A stretch of DNA of 64,000 nt, taken from assembly GCF_028473605.1 (NCBI RefSeq), contig NZ_CP097267.1:5262501-5326500 (forward strand), in the 5' to 3' direction. The first letter of the stretch is position 1; each line of letters begins with the position of its first letter. The stretch is from Acidovorax sp. NCPPB 3576. Lineage in GTDB: Bacteria; Pseudomonadota; Gammaproteobacteria; Burkholderiales; Burkholderiaceae_C. Below the pieces are notes generated by a model. The model saw only the letters and a list, made by a program, of their open reading frames with translations. It was not told where the DNA came from and did no database searches. Position numbers and translations under genes: made by a program. Shown in pieces: positions 1-9,808 of the stretch.

Positions 1-23
1 CGCCGGGCGACCCGGGGCACCTG

Positions 24-1460
24 TCACCCGGCAAACACCAGCCGCACGCGCAGCCCTTCGCCCTGCGGGCCCGGCTCCAGCGCCAGGCGCACGCCCAGCA
101 GCTCGGCGTAGCGCGCCACGATGGCGAGCCCCAGGCCAGCGCCCTGCCCCAGGCGCTCGCCCTCGCGGCCCTGGGCCCAGCGCTGCAGCAGGTCGGTGCG
201 CTGCGCGGCCGACAGGCCCGGGCCGTTGTCCACCACGGCCAGCACGGTGGCTTCGCGGCCATCGGCCGTGGCCTCGCGCGAGATTTCCACGGTCACGCGG
301 GGCCGCGTGCCGGCCCCCGGGCGGCCGTAGCGCAGGGCGTTGTCGATCAGGTTGCCCAGCACCCCTTCGATGAGCAGCGGCTGGCCCTGCACGGCCACGG
401 GCTGGTCCAGGCCGGTGGCGCCCAGGTCCACGCCCGCCGCATCGGCGCGCGGCAAAAAACGCAGCACGGCGTCGCGCGCCAGCTCGTCCAGGGCCACGGG
501 CTGGCGGGGCATGGCGCCGCGGGCCTCGTCGGCCAGGGCCAGCGCGAGCAGCTGGTCCACCAGGTGGCTGGCGCGGGCCTCGCTGTCGGCAATGCCGGCC
601 AGTTGCTCGCGCCACACGGCGGGGTCCTTGTGGGCCAGGCCGTAGCCCGCCAGGGCGCGGATGCCCGCCAGCGGGGTGCGCAGTTCGTGCGCCACGTTGC
701 CGGCGAACTCGCGCTGGGCGCGCACGCCCTGGGCCACGCGCGCCAGCAGGTCGTTCACCGCGGCGCCCAGGTGCTGCACGTCGCGGGTGGATGCCTCCAC
801 GGGCACGGGGGCCAGGTCGCGCGCGTCGCGCCGGTCCAGCGCCTGCTGGAACGCGGCCAGGGGCTGCAGATCGCGCTGGATGGCGCGGCGCAGCCACACG
901 GCCAGCGCCACCAGCAGCAGCAGTTGCGACACGCCCGAGTACAGCAGCACGCTGCGCAGCATGGCGCTGCGGCTGTGCACGGTCTGCGCGGTGACGACCT
1001 CGAACGGCAGGGGCTCGCGCACATCGAGCCGCACCGCGCGCAGCGCCCGGCCATGGAACTGGATGTCGGAGAACCGGTAGGCCTCGTCGCCGCGCGGCGG
1101 CGGCACGGGCAGGCCGCCGGCATTGCCCGCCAGCATGGAGCCATCGGGTCGCAGCACCGCGAAGTACACCGTCTCCACCTGATCGAACAGCACGGCCTTG
1201 ACCTCGCGCGAGGTGAGCGCGAAATCGAGCGCATCGCCCTTGGCGCGCACGTTGGCGGCCACCGCATAGGCATCGTCGAGCAGCGAGCGGTCGAACGCGC
1301 GCTGGGTGAACGCATTGGCCAGCAGCACCGAGCCGGCCGTGCCCACCAGCCACGTCAGGCCCAGCGGCACCAGCACGTGGCGCAGCAGCCGCGCCTGCAG
1401 CGAGCGGGGCTCGCGCTGCGCGGGTGCCGGCGGGGGCGAGGGGGGTGCGGCGGCGTTCAT
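24..1460 (-). CDS. Two-component sensor histidine kinase
   Basis: Inner-membrane sensor kinase of 478 residues that should autophosphorylate and pass phosphate to the response regulator encoded just upstream. A proline-rich cytoplasmic tail (1-20) is followed by TM1 (about 27-50), a periplasmic sensor of the 2CSK type (51-165), TM2 (about 168-190), a HAMP-like linker, HisKA with His258 in HELRTP, an N box (GNLIDNALRYG) and G boxes (DNGPGLS, GAGLGLAIV). The ATG at 1460 is chosen because it overlaps the regulator stop codon (ATGA), implying translational coupling; longer open frame upstream lies inside the regulator gene. The neighbouring divergent RND operon suggests metal sensing, as in CzcS or CusS, but the ligand is an inference. 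Confidence 0.93.
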   Translation of the reverse strand: MNAAAPPSPPPAPAQREPRSLQARLLRHVLVPLGLTWLVGTAGSVLLANAFTQRAFDRSLLDDAYAVAANVRAKGDALDFALTSREVKAVLFDQVETVYFAVLRPDGSMLAGNAGGLPVPPPRGDEAYRFSDIQFHGRALRAVRLDVREPLPFEVVTAQTVHSRSAMLRSVLLYSGVSQLLLLVALAVWLRRAIQRDLQPLAAFQQALDRRDARDLAPVPVEASTRDVQHLGAAVNDLLARVAQGVRAQREFAGNVAHELRTPLAGIRALAGYGLAHKDPAVWREQLAGIADSEARASHLVDQLLALALADEARGAMPRQPVALDELARDAVLRFLPRADAAGVDLGATGLDQPVAVQGQPLLIEGVLGNLIDNALRYGRPGAGTRPRVTVEISREATADGREATVLAVVDNGPGLSAAQRTDLLQRWAQGREGERLGQGAGLGLAIVARYAELLGVRLALEPGPQGEGLRVRLVFAG

Positions 1461-2176
1461 GGCGCGCCGGGCCCGCCCGCCTCGGGCTCCACCATGTAGC
1501 CCAGTCCGCGCAGCGTGCGGATGCCCGCCCCGCTGCCCTGCAGCTTCTTGCGCAGGCGGGAGATGAACGCCTCCAGCGCGTTGTCGCCCAGGGCCTCGTC
1601 GAAGTCGGAGAGCTTGTCGGACAGGGTGCGCTTGCTCACCACGCGCCCGGGCGGCGTCATCAGCTCCCACAGCACCTCGAATTCGCGCGCGGGCAGTTCG
1701 ACGGGTGCAGCGTGCAAGGTGAAGCGGCGCGCCCGGCGGTCCAGCACCAGGGCGCCGACGGCGGCGCGGTCGTCCGCGCCCAGCGTGCGCCGGGCCAGGG
1801 CGCGCAGGCGGGCCTCCACCTCGGCCAGATCGAAGGGCTTGCCCAGGTAGTCGTCGGCGCCGGCATCCAGGCCGGCGATGCGCTCCTCGGTGCGGTCGCG
1901 CGCGGTGAGCACCAGCACCGGCGTGCGGTCGCCCCGGGCGCGTGCCGCGCGCAGCACCGTGAGGCCGCTGGCCACTGCGCTGGTGAGGGCACTGCCCGGC
2001 GAGCCGCCCTGCGGCAGGTTCAGGTCCAGCAGCACGGCATCGAAGGGCTGCACGCTCCAGAAGTGGTGCGCCTCGGCCACGCTGGCGGCAGCATCCACGC
2101 GGTGGCCCGCATCGGTCAGGCTGCGCAGCATCACGCCGCGCAGCACGTCATCGTCTTCCACGACCAGGATTCGCAT
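1457..2176 (-). CDS. OmpR/PhoB-family response regulator
   Basis: DNA-binding response regulator of 239 residues. The receiver domain (1-120) has the acidic pocket at D8-D10, phospho-acceptor D51, T91 and K113 (GKPF). A winged-helix effector domain follows (about 130-230). An unusual feature is about 13 extra residues rich in Gly, Ser and Ala between D51 and the helix that normally starts with DGL, so the beta3-alpha3 loop is longer than in typical family members. It is cotranscribed with the sensor kinase (4-base overlap) and divergent from the RND efflux genes 60 bases away. A direct repeat in the gap is its probable binding site. CzcR/CusR-like role inferred from position. Confidence 0.93.
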   Translation of the reverse strand: MRILVVEDDDVLRGVMLRSLTDAGHRVDAAASVAEAHHFWSVQPFDAVLLDLNLPQGGSPGSALTSAVASGLTVLRAARARGDRTPVLVLTARDRTEERIAGLDAGADDYLGKPFDLAEVEARLRALARRTLGADDRAAVGALVLDRRARRFTLHAAPVELPAREFEVLWELMTPPGRVVSKRTLSDKLSDFDEALGDNALEAFISRLRKKLQGSGAGIRTLRGLGYMVEPEAGGPGAP

Positions 2177-2196
2177 GGGTTGGGGCTGGGTTGGTT

Positions 2197-2214
2197 GGTC
2201 AGGTAGCGGTCAGG
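2197..2214. promoter_or_regulatory. Candidate response-regulator box (11-bp direct repeat)
   Basis: GGTCAGG occurs at 2197-2203 and again at 2208-2214, a period of 11 bases, in the 60-base gap between the divergent response regulator and the efflux operon. Tandem half-sites spaced by one helical turn are the usual target of OmpR/PhoB regulators. Binding is inferred from position and spacing only. Confidence 0.45.
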
Positions 2215-2236
2215 CGCCTGGGCCGATAAACGCGGC

Positions 2237-3598
2237 ATGAGCATACGACACCCCTGCATCCTTCTTTGCGCGCTGGCCTGCGCGCTGCCGGGCTGGAGCC
2301 AGACCCGCGCCTCCGACAGCCCGGCGGCGCCGGCCGCCACGGCCCCTGCCGCCGTGGCGGCCCAATGGACGCTGGCGCAGGCCCTGGCCGCCGCCCGCGA
2401 CAACAGCGACGTGATCCAGTCCCGCCAGGCGCTGGCCGCGGCGCGCGCCGACGTGCTGAGCGCCGACCATGCCCCCTTGCCGGTGTTCAGCTCCAAGGCC
2501 ACCTCCATGGACCTGCAGCACGGCCTGGGGCCCGGCAACGTGCTCACGCGCAAGCGCATCGACAAGTCGGTGGGCATCGACTGGACCTGGGAGCGCGGCA
2601 ACAAGCGCGAGCTGCGCACGCAGGCCGCCCAGCGCGCCGCCGATGCGGCCCAGGCGGATGTGGAAGACACGCAGACCCAGCAGCTGCAGGCCGCGCTGGC
2701 CGCCTACTACGACCTGCTGGCCGCGCAGGAGCGCGTGCGCGAAACCGCCGAGATCGAGCGCAGCATGGGCGAGCTGGCCCGCCTGGCCGACCGCCGCGTG
2801 AAGGCGGGCGACCTGTCCGCGCAGGACGCGGCCCGCACCCGCATCGAGGCCGAGCGCGCCCGCGCCGACACGCAGGCCGCCACGCAGCTGCAGGAGCAGG
2901 CCGCGCTGGCGCTGGCGCAGGTCACGGCCAGCAGCCTGGCGGTGCAGGCCGGCGGCACCGACTGGCCCGCCCTGCCCGCCCAGCCCACGGCTGCCACCCC
3001 GGGTGCGGCCCCTGGCAGCGGCCCGCTGGACGGCGGCGGCGATCTGGGCGCCTGGGCCGAGGCCCGCGCCGACGTGCGCGCCGCCATCGCCCGCGTGCAG
3101 TCCGCCCAGGCGGCGCTGGACAACGCCAGCGCCCTGCGCAAGTCAGACTGGACGGTGGGTGCCTCGGTGGACCACTACCCGGGCACCTCCAACCGCCTGC
3201 TGGAAGTGCGCGTGCAGATCCCGCTGCAGTGGGGCTACCAGTTCCAGGGCGAGATCGGCCGCGCCCAAGCCGAGCTGACCCGGGCGCAGGACGCGCTGGA
3301 CAACACGCGCCGCCTGGCCCTGCTGGACCTGCAGCACCTGCAGCAGGCCGCGCTGAGCGCCGCGCGCCGCGCCGCCAGCTACGACGAAGGCGTGCTGCCC
3401 CGCGCCCGCCAGGTGGCGCAGAGCGCCGAGCTGGCCTACCGCAAGGGCGCCATGCCGCTGACCGACCTGCTGGACGCCCAGCGCACCCTGCGCGCCACGG
3501 CGCTGGAAGCGCTGTCGGCCCGCGCCGACTACGCCAAGGCGCAGGGCGCATGGCTGCTGCGCACGCAGCCGCAAACCCTGCTGGGCAGCCTGCCCTGA
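2237..3598 (+). CDS. TolC-family outer membrane efflux protein (CzcC-like)
   Basis: Outer-membrane channel of 453 residues, third component of the RND pump encoded downstream. The N-terminus is a signal peptide (about 1-22). The rest is the Ala/Arg/Gln-rich alternation of long helices typical of the OEP family, with two repeats (about 50-215 and 265-440). First gene of the operon; the adaptor starts 58 bases after its stop. No strong Shine-Dalgarno precedes the ATG, but this start gives a complete signal peptide. It belongs with the CzcC/CusC type by context; substrate is set by the pump partner. Confidence 0.9.
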   Translation: MSIRHPCILLCALACALPGWSQTRASDSPAAPAATAPAAVAAQWTLAQALAAARDNSDVIQSRQALAAARADVLSADHAPLPVFSSKATSMDLQHGLGPGNVLTRKRIDKSVGIDWTWERGNKRELRTQAAQRAADAAQADVEDTQTQQLQAALAAYYDLLAAQERVRETAEIERSMGELARLADRRVKAGDLSAQDAARTRIEAERARADTQAATQLQEQAALALAQVTASSLAVQAGGTDWPALPAQPTAATPGAAPGSGPLDGGGDLGAWAEARADVRAAIARVQSAQAALDNASALRKSDWTVGASVDHYPGTSNRLLEVRVQIPLQWGYQFQGEIGRAQAELTRAQDALDNTRRLALLDLQHLQQAALSAARRAASYDEGVLPRARQVAQSAELAYRKGAMPLTDLLDAQRTLRATALEALSARADYAKAQGAWLLRTQPQTLLGSLP

Positions 3599-3656
3599 GC
3601 GCCCGCGCCGCCTCCCGTCTTTTACCCACCCATTTCCTCTTACCGCGAAGTCCACC

Positions 3657-4856
3657 ATGGTGCACCCTGCCCTCACCCTACCGCGCCTGACCACCTGCGG
3701 CCTGCTCGCCCTCGCCCTGGGCGGCGGCGCGCTGCTGCAAGGCTGCAGCAAGGCCGCCGAAGCCACTGCGGCGCCGGAAGCCGCGCCGCCCATCGCCCAG
3801 TCCGGGCAATTGCGCTTTCCGCCCGGCCACCCGCAACTGGCGCTGCTGGCCGTGGCCCCCGCGCGGGCCAGCAAGGAGCTGGCGGTGGACCTGCCCGCGC
3901 GCCTGGTGTGGAACGAAGAGCGCACCCAGCGCGTGTACCCGGCCTTCGCCGGCCGCGTGACGGCCATCCGCGCCGACCTGGGCCAGGCAGTCAAGGCCGG
4001 GGCGCCGCTGGCGCTGCTGGCCTCGCCCGACTTCGGCCAGGCCCAGGCGGATACGGCCAAGGCCCGCGCCGACCAGTCGTTCGCCCAGCAGGGCCTGCGC
4101 CGCCAGCGCGAGCTGTTCGAGGCCGGCATCGTGGCCCGCAAGGACCTGGAGCAGGCCGAGGCCGACGCCGCCCGCGCCCAGGCCGAAGTGGCCCGCGCCG
4201 CGGCGCGCACCAGCCTCTACGGCGGCGGCAACGCCGTGAACCAGCAGCTCGCGCTCACGGCCGGCATGGCGGGCGTGGTGGTGGAGCGCAACCTCAACCC
4301 CGGCCAGGAGGTGCGGCCCGACCAGTCCGGCCCCGGCAACCCGGCGCTGTTCGTGGTGACCGACCCGGCCTCGCTGTGGGTGCAGATCGACGCGCGCGAG
4401 GGCGACCTGGCCTCGCTGCGGCCCGGCGACAGCTTCACGCTGCAGGTGCCCGCCTACCCCGACGCCACCTTCACCGGCCGCGTGATGGCCACTGCCGACG
4501 CCATCGACCCCGGCACGCGCACGCTCAAGGTGCGCGGCGTGGTGCCCAACACCGACCGGCGCCTGAAGGCCGAAATGCTGGCCACCGTGCACGTGCAGGA
4601 AAGCCGTGACAGCGGCGTCGTCATCCCGGCCGCCGCCGTCACGCTCAGCGGGGCCGTGCACACGGTGTACGTGCAGCGCGAGGCCGGCGTGTTCGAGCCG
4701 CGCACCGTCACGCTGGGCCACGAGGGGCCGAAGGACGTGGTGGTCACCGCCGGCCTGCAGGCGGGCGACAAGGTCGTCACGCAGAACGTGCTGCTGCTGG
4801 CGCGGCAATTCCAGCTGGCCGAGCAGGACGGCGCACCCCAGAAGGCCGCGCCATGA
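3657..4856 (+). CDS. RND efflux periplasmic adaptor lipoprotein (CzcB-like)
   Basis: Membrane-fusion protein of 399 residues linking the RND pump to the outer-membrane channel. A lipoprotein signal with lipobox LLQGC (Cys about residue 30) is followed by a barrel-sandwich domain (about 85-230) split by a helical hairpin, a beta-barrel domain (about 235-320) and a membrane-proximal domain. The family is HlyD/CzcB. The last codons overlap the pump gene by 4 bases (ATGA), so the two are translated together. No His-rich N-terminal metal-binding segment of the kind seen in some CzcB proteins is visible. Periplasmic, anchored to the inner membrane. Confidence 0.91.
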   Translation: MVHPALTLPRLTTCGLLALALGGGALLQGCSKAAEATAAPEAAPPIAQSGQLRFPPGHPQLALLAVAPARASKELAVDLPARLVWNEERTQRVYPAFAGRVTAIRADLGQAVKAGAPLALLASPDFGQAQADTAKARADQSFAQQGLRRQRELFEAGIVARKDLEQAEADAARAQAEVARAAARTSLYGGGNAVNQQLALTAGMAGVVVERNLNPGQEVRPDQSGPGNPALFVVTDPASLWVQIDAREGDLASLRPGDSFTLQVPAYPDATFTGRVMATADAIDPGTRTLKVRGVVPNTDRRLKAEMLATVHVQESRDSGVVIPAAAVTLSGAVHTVYVQREAGVFEPRTVTLGHEGPKDVVVTAGLQAGDKVVTQNVLLLARQFQLAEQDGAPQKAAP

Positions 4857-7800
4857 AGCGGCTCATCCACTACGCGCTGCACCAGCCGCTCTTCATCGTG
4901 CTGGGCGTGCTGCTGTTCGCCATGGCGGGCGTGATCGCGTTCAAGAACCTGTCGGTGGAGGCCTTTCCCGATGTGACCGACACGCAGGTCACCATCATCG
5001 CGCTGTACCCCGGGCGCGCCGCGGAAGAGGTGGAAAAGCAGGTCACCCTGCCCATCGAGGTGGCGCTGTCGGGCCTGCCCAACGCCATCCGCGTGTTCTC
5101 GCACACGCAATTCGGCCTGTCGTTCACCGTGGTCACCTACGACGACAACGCCAACGTGAACCTGGTCCGCCAGCAGGTGGGCGAGCGCCTGCGCGGCGTG
5201 GACCTGCCGCCGGGCGTGGAGGCCGACATCGCCCCCAATGCCACGCCCGTGGGCGAAATCATGCGCTACCGCGTCAAGGGCGACGGGCACTCCACCACCG
5301 ACCTGCGCACCATCGAGGACTGGACCGTGGAACGCGCCCTGCGCCAGGTGCCCGGCGTGGCCGACGTGGTGGCCATGGGCGGCTCGATCAAGCAATACGA
5401 AGTGCAGCCCGACCTGGACAAGCTGCGCGCATACAAGCTCACCTTCCAGAACCTGCTGGATGCGCTGGGCCGCGGCAACGCCAATGCGGGCGGCAGCTAC
5501 GTGGCACAGGGCGCGCAGCAGTACGCCATCCGCGGCATCGGCCTGCTGCAATCGAGCGAGGACATCGGCCGCATCGTGGTCGCCGCGCACGGCGGCACGC
5601 CGGTGCTGATCCGCGACGTGGCCCAGGTGAAGGTGGGCGCGGTTCCGCGCCTGGGCACCGTGGGGCAGGACGACGACGACGACGTGGTGACCGGCATCGT
5701 GGTCATGCGCAAGGGCGAGAACGCGAGCGTGGTGCTCAAGAACGTCAAGGACAAGATCGCCGACCTGAACGCGCGCAGCCTGCCGCCGGGCGTGCAGATC
5801 GTGCCGTTCTACGACCGCACGTGGCTCATGGACAAGACGCTCACCACCGTGTTCCGCAACCTCGTGGAAGGCGCGCTGCTGGTGTCGCTGGTGCTGTACC
5901 TGTTTTTGTCCAACCTGCGCGCCAGCCTGGCCGTGGTGGTGGTCATTCCGCTGTCGCTGCTGGCCACGTTCATGGGCCTCAAGGTGATGGGCGTGCCCGC
6001 CAACCTGTTGAGCCTGGGGGCCATGGACTTCGGCATCATCGTGGACGGCGCGGTCATCGTGATCGAAAACATCATGCACCGCCTGGCCGAGCGCGGCGAG
6101 GACATGGACGACCGCGACCGGCGCGACACCATCATCGAAGCCGCCGGCGAAGTGGGCCGGCCCACGCTGTTTTCGATGCTCATCATCATCGCGGCGCACA
6201 TCCCGATCTTTGCCCTGCAGCGCCACGAAGGCCGCATCTTCCAGCCCATGGCGCTGTCGGTCACCACGGCGCTCATCGGCTCGCTGATCTTCTCGCTCAC
6301 CCTGGTGCCGCTGCTGGCCTACTGGATGCTGCGCAGGAAGCTGCCGCACGGCGACAACCGGTTGGTCCGCGCCGCCAAGCGCGCCTACGCGCCGGTGCTG
6401 GAATGGGCGCTGCACCGCCGCCGCACGGTGGTCGTGGTGGCGCTGGCCGTGTTCGGCCTGGCGCTGGTGGCCGCATCGCGCCTGGGCTCGGAGTTCCTGC
6501 CCGAGCTGGACGAAGGCACCATCTGGGTCAACGTGCGGCTGCCGGCGAGCGTGTCCAACGACGAGGCCGCGCGCATGCTGCGCCAGGTGCGGCAGGCCCT
6601 GCGCACCGTGCCCGAGGTGCGCACGACCGTCTCCAAGGCCGGCCAGCCCGAGGACGGCACCGATCCCAAGACCATCTCCATGGCCGAGATCTTCGTGGAC
6701 GTGAAGCCCGCCGAGCAGTGGCGCCCGGGCCTCACGCACGCCCAGCTCATCGACGAGATGGACCGCGCCGTCTCCGCCATTCCCGGCATGGAACCCGCGT
6801 TCTCCCAGCCCATCCGCGACAACGTGCTCGAATCGATCTCGCAGATCGACGGGCAGATCGTCATCAAGGTGGCGGGCGACGACCTGGTGGAACTCAAACG
6901 CCTGACCCAGTCGATCGAAAGCGAGATCCGCCAGGTGCCGGGCGTGTACCGCGCCGAGATCGACCGCCTGGGCGACCTACCGCAGCTGGTGATCGACATC
7001 GACCGCGACCGCGCGGCGCGCTACGGCCTGAACGTGGGCGACATCCAGGACGTGATCGAAGCCGCGCTCGCCGGCAAGGCCACCACCAACCTGTGGGAGG
7101 GCGAACGCAAGTTCGCCGTGGCTGTGCGCATGCCGGAAGACCGCCGCGCGCTCGCACGCCTGCCCGACACGCCCATCGCCACGCCGGACGGCGGCTACAC
7201 CACGCTGGGCAGCGTGGCGCGCATCCGCGAGACCAGCGGCGCCATGAACATCGCCCGCGAAGCCGGCCGCCGCACCATGGCCATCGGCATCTTCATCAAG
7301 GACCGCGACATGGGCTCGGTGGTGAAGGACATGCAGACCCGCGTGGAGCAGAACGTGAAGCTGCCGGCGGGCTACCAGGTCAACTGGTCGGGCGAGTTCG
7401 AGAACCAGGAGCGCGCCATGAAACGCCTGTCGGTGGTCGTGCCCATCTCGCTGCTGCTGATCTTCGTGCTGCTGTTCGACGCCTTCAAGTCGTTCAAGAT
7501 GGCCTCGCTGATCCTCATCAACGTGCCGCTCGCGCTCATCGGCGGGTTCATCGCGCTGTGGGTGTTCGGCATCCCGCTGTCGGTGTCGGCGGCCATCGGC
7601 TTCATCGCGCTGTCGGGCCAGGCGGTGCTCAACGGCGTGGTGATGCTGTCGGTGTTCCAGCAACTGCAGGCGGGGGGCATGGCCGTGGTCGATGCCGTGC
7701 GCCAGGGCTCCATGCAGCGCCTGCGCACCGTGCTCATGACCGCCTTGCTGGCCATGCTGGGCCTGCTGCCCATGGCGCTGTCGCACGAGATCGGCTCGGA

Positions 7801-7963
7801 GACGCAGCGGCCCCTGGCCATCGTGGTGATCGGCGGGCTGGTCACGGCCACGCTGCTCACGCTGGTGGTGCTGCCGGCACTGTATGTGGCGTGGTTCGGG
7901 CCGCGCAAGGCAAGCGGTGGCGAGCCCGCGCCGGGCGGCGAGCCCTCCAAGGCATTGACCTGA
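4853..7963 (+). CDS. Heavy-metal RND efflux pump (CzcA/CusA family)
   Basis: Inner-membrane proton-driven metal exporter of 1036 residues with the standard 12-TM RND layout: TM1 at 10-30, a large periplasmic loop (about 35-335), TM2-6, a second loop (about 560-860) and the C-terminal TM7-12. The TM4 motif DFGIIVDGAVIVIEN (near residue 391) has the D, D and E used for proton relay and fits the divalent-cation HME groups (Co, Zn, Cd, Ni) better than CusA-type copper pumps, whose motif is different. Metal choice is inferred from this motif. A run of five Asp residues near 276-280 is unusual. It ends about 115 bases before a convergent chemoreceptor gene. Confidence 0.94.
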   Translation: MKRLIHYALHQPLFIVLGVLLFAMAGVIAFKNLSVEAFPDVTDTQVTIIALYPGRAAEEVEKQVTLPIEVALSGLPNAIRVFSHTQFGLSFTVVTYDDNANVNLVRQQVGERLRGVDLPPGVEADIAPNATPVGEIMRYRVKGDGHSTTDLRTIEDWTVERALRQVPGVADVVAMGGSIKQYEVQPDLDKLRAYKLTFQNLLDALGRGNANAGGSYVAQGAQQYAIRGIGLLQSSEDIGRIVVAAHGGTPVLIRDVAQVKVGAVPRLGTVGQDDDDDVVTGIVVMRKGENASVVLKNVKDKIADLNARSLPPGVQIVPFYDRTWLMDKTLTTVFRNLVEGALLVSLVLYLFLSNLRASLAVVVVIPLSLLATFMGLKVMGVPANLLSLGAMDFGIIVDGAVIVIENIMHRLAERGEDMDDRDRRDTIIEAAGEVGRPTLFSMLIIIAAHIPIFALQRHEGRIFQPMALSVTTALIGSLIFSLTLVPLLAYWMLRRKLPHGDNRLVRAAKRAYAPVLEWALHRRRTVVVVALAVFGLALVAASRLGSEFLPELDEGTIWVNVRLPASVSNDEAARMLRQVRQALRTVPEVRTTVSKAGQPEDGTDPKTISMAEIFVDVKPAEQWRPGLTHAQLIDEMDRAVSAIPGMEPAFSQPIRDNVLESISQIDGQIVIKVAGDDLVELKRLTQSIESEIRQVPGVYRAEIDRLGDLPQLVIDIDRDRAARYGLNVGDIQDVIEAALAGKATTNLWEGERKFAVAVRMPEDRRALARLPDTPIATPDGGYTTLGSVARIRETSGAMNIAREAGRRTMAIGIFIKDRDMGSVVKDMQTRVEQNVKLPAGYQVNWSGEFENQERAMKRLSVVVPISLLLIFVLLFDAFKSFKMASLILINVPLALIGGFIALWVFGIPLSVSAAIGFIALSGQAVLNGVVMLSVFQQLQAGGMAVVDAVRQGSMQRLRTVLMTALLAMLGLLPMALSHEIGSETQRPLAIVVIGGLVTATLLTLVVLPALYVAWFGPRKASGGEPAPGGEPSKALT

Positions 7964-8078
7964 GCGCCCACCTGAAAGACCCTGGCCGCGCCGGCATGGC
8001 GCCGGTCCGGGAGGGGCAGGAAGAATGCAAGAAAGGGGACGGCGGAGATGGCCGGAAGGACCGGCCCGCCCGCCCGGG

Positions 8079-9704
8079 TCAGCCCCCGGTGAGCTGCGGC
8101 CGCGCCAGGCTGGCGCCTTCCACTGCTGCGTAGGCCTGCCCGTCGGCCAGATGGAACTGCTGCACCACCTGCGACAGGCGCGCGGCCTGCTCGCGCAGCG
8201 ATTCGGCGGCGGCAGCGGATTGCTCCACCAGCGCGGCGTTCTGCTGCGTCATGCGGTCGATCTCGCCCACCGAGCCGTTGACCTGGCCGATGCCCGTGGT
8301 CTGCTCGGCCGAGGCGGAATTGATCTCGCCGATGATGTCCGATACGCGCTGCACGCTGTCCACGATTTCCTTCATGGCCGCGCCGGCATCCTCGACATGC
8401 CGCACGCCGCCGTCCACCGCGGCCACGCTGGAGCTGATCAGCGCCTTGATTTCCTTGGCCGCTTCGGCCGAGCGCTGAGCCAGGCTGCGCACCTCGCCGG
8501 CCACCACCGCGAAGCCCCGGCCCTGCTCGCCCGCGCGGGCGGCTTCCACGGCCGCGTTCAGCGCCAGGATGTTGGTCTGGAAGGCGATGCCGTCGATCAC
8601 GCCGATGATGTCGCCGATCTTGCGGCTGGAGCTGGAGATCTCGTGCATGCTGGCCACGGCCTGCTGCACCACGCTGCCGCCGCGCGTGGCGATGCCCGAT
8701 GCGGACGACGCCAGTTGGTTGGCCACCTGCGAGGACGAAGCCGTCTGCTGCACCGTGGTGGTGAGTTCCGCCAGCGAAGCCACGGCCTCCTGGGCGTTGC
8801 TGGCCGTCTGCTCGGTGCGGCCGGACAGGTCCTGGTTGCCGGTGGCGATCTCGGCGCTGGCGGTGGCGATGCTGCCGCTCGCATCGCGCACCTGCGAGAC
8901 CAGCGCCCCCAGGCCCTGCTGCATGTCGCCGAGCGCACGCTGCAGGTCGGCCACTTCGTCGCGGCCATCCACCTGCACGCGCTGCGACAGGTCGCCGCCG
9001 GCGATCGCCAGGGCCATGCGCCGCGCCTCGGCCAGGGGACGGCAGATGGACACCATGTTGAGCAAGGTCAGCGGCACCACCACCACGATGGTGATGAGCA
9101 CCGCCAGCACGAAGAGCCACTGGGTCTCGCCGGACACCTGCTTTTGCCGGGCCGCGACCTCGGCCACCTCGTCGCGCAGGCTGGTATCGAGCTGGGCCAT
9201 GAGCTTGTCCGCCTCGGCGAACTCGGCCACGGCCTTGCCGCTCATGCGGTTGGCGACGGTGGCGGTGTCGTAGCCGCCGGCCTCCAACTGCCGGGCCACG
9301 TGCCCGAACTGCTCGCGGTACACGTCCAGCCGCTTGACGATGTCGCGCACCAGGGCGTTGTCCGGGTCTTCGGGGCCTTCGAGGAAGCGGGCCGCGACCT
9401 TCTTGGCGCGGTCCAGGCTGGCCAGCCAGGCCGTGTGGGCCTGCTTGACGCCCTCGGGCTTCTCGTACTGGATGATCATGTCCTTCTCGAACTGGCGGAT
9501 GGCACCCATCTCGCCGCGCAGCTCGGCCATGTAGCCCACCTCGGAGAAGGAATTGGCCATGAACTCCTCGCTCATCGCATGGATGCGGAACATGCCCAGC
9601 ATGCCCGCGCCCCCCAGCAATCCGAGCAAACCCAGCACCACGGCGATCGCACCCAGCATGCGGACCCGGATGGAAAAACCCCGCATGAGCGAAAAGAAAT
9701 TCAT
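8079..9704 (-). CDS. Methyl-accepting chemotaxis protein
   Basis: Chemoreceptor of 541 residues. TM1 lies at about 12-35, a four-helix-bundle periplasmic sensor (4HB_MCP type) spans about 40-190, TM2 about 195-215, HAMP about 216-270, and the signalling domain follows with the conserved hairpin tip around [20 protein letters not shown]. It should signal through CheA/CheW to the flagella; no che or fli genes are in the window, so it is an orphan receptor. AGAGGA is placed about 9 bases before the ATG at 9704. Ligand unknown; position between metal efflux and copper genes does not prove a metal ligand. Confidence 0.95.
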   Translation of the reverse strand: MNFFSLMRGFSIRVRMLGAIAVVLGLLGLLGGAGMLGMFRIHAMSEEFMANSFSEVGYMAELRGEMGAIRQFEKDMIIQYEKPEGVKQAHTAWLASLDRAKKVAARFLEGPEDPDNALVRDIVKRLDVYREQFGHVARQLEAGGYDTATVANRMSGKAVAEFAEADKLMAQLDTSLRDEVAEVAARQKQVSGETQWLFVLAVLITIVVVVPLTLLNMVSICRPLAEARRMALAIAGGDLSQRVQVDGRDEVADLQRALGDMQQGLGALVSQVRDASGSIATASAEIATGNQDLSGRTEQTASNAQEAVASLAELTTTVQQTASSSQVANQLASSASGIATRGGSVVQQAVASMHEISSSSRKIGDIIGVIDGIAFQTNILALNAAVEAARAGEQGRGFAVVAGEVRSLAQRSAEAAKEIKALISSSVAAVDGGVRHVEDAGAAMKEIVDSVQRVSDIIGEINSASAEQTTGIGQVNGSVGEIDRMTQQNAALVEQSAAAAESLREQAARLSQVVQQFHLADGQAYAAVEGASLARPQLTGG

Positions 9705-9808
9705 AGTTGTCGTCCTCTAATCTCTTCGGTGCCAAGGAAGGATGCGCACCATATGCAACCAAACGTTGCAGTGTGCCAGACCCATCGGCTTTTAACCGAA
9801 TGTAACTA

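Noticed and set aside
7985..8010. GC-rich hairpin GGCGCC...GGCGCC between the RND pump and chemoreceptor genes, and a similar one at 33890
   Set aside because: No T-run on either strand; inverted GC repeats of this size are frequent in such DNA. Not listed as terminators.
4606..8133. Very long open frames (over 700 codons) on both strands across the RND genes, and similar ones across paoC and the GGDEF/EAL gene
   Set aside because: They are shadows of high-GC coding DNA: Ala/Arg/Gly/His-rich low-complexity translations with no family motifs, while the chosen frame has clear domains.
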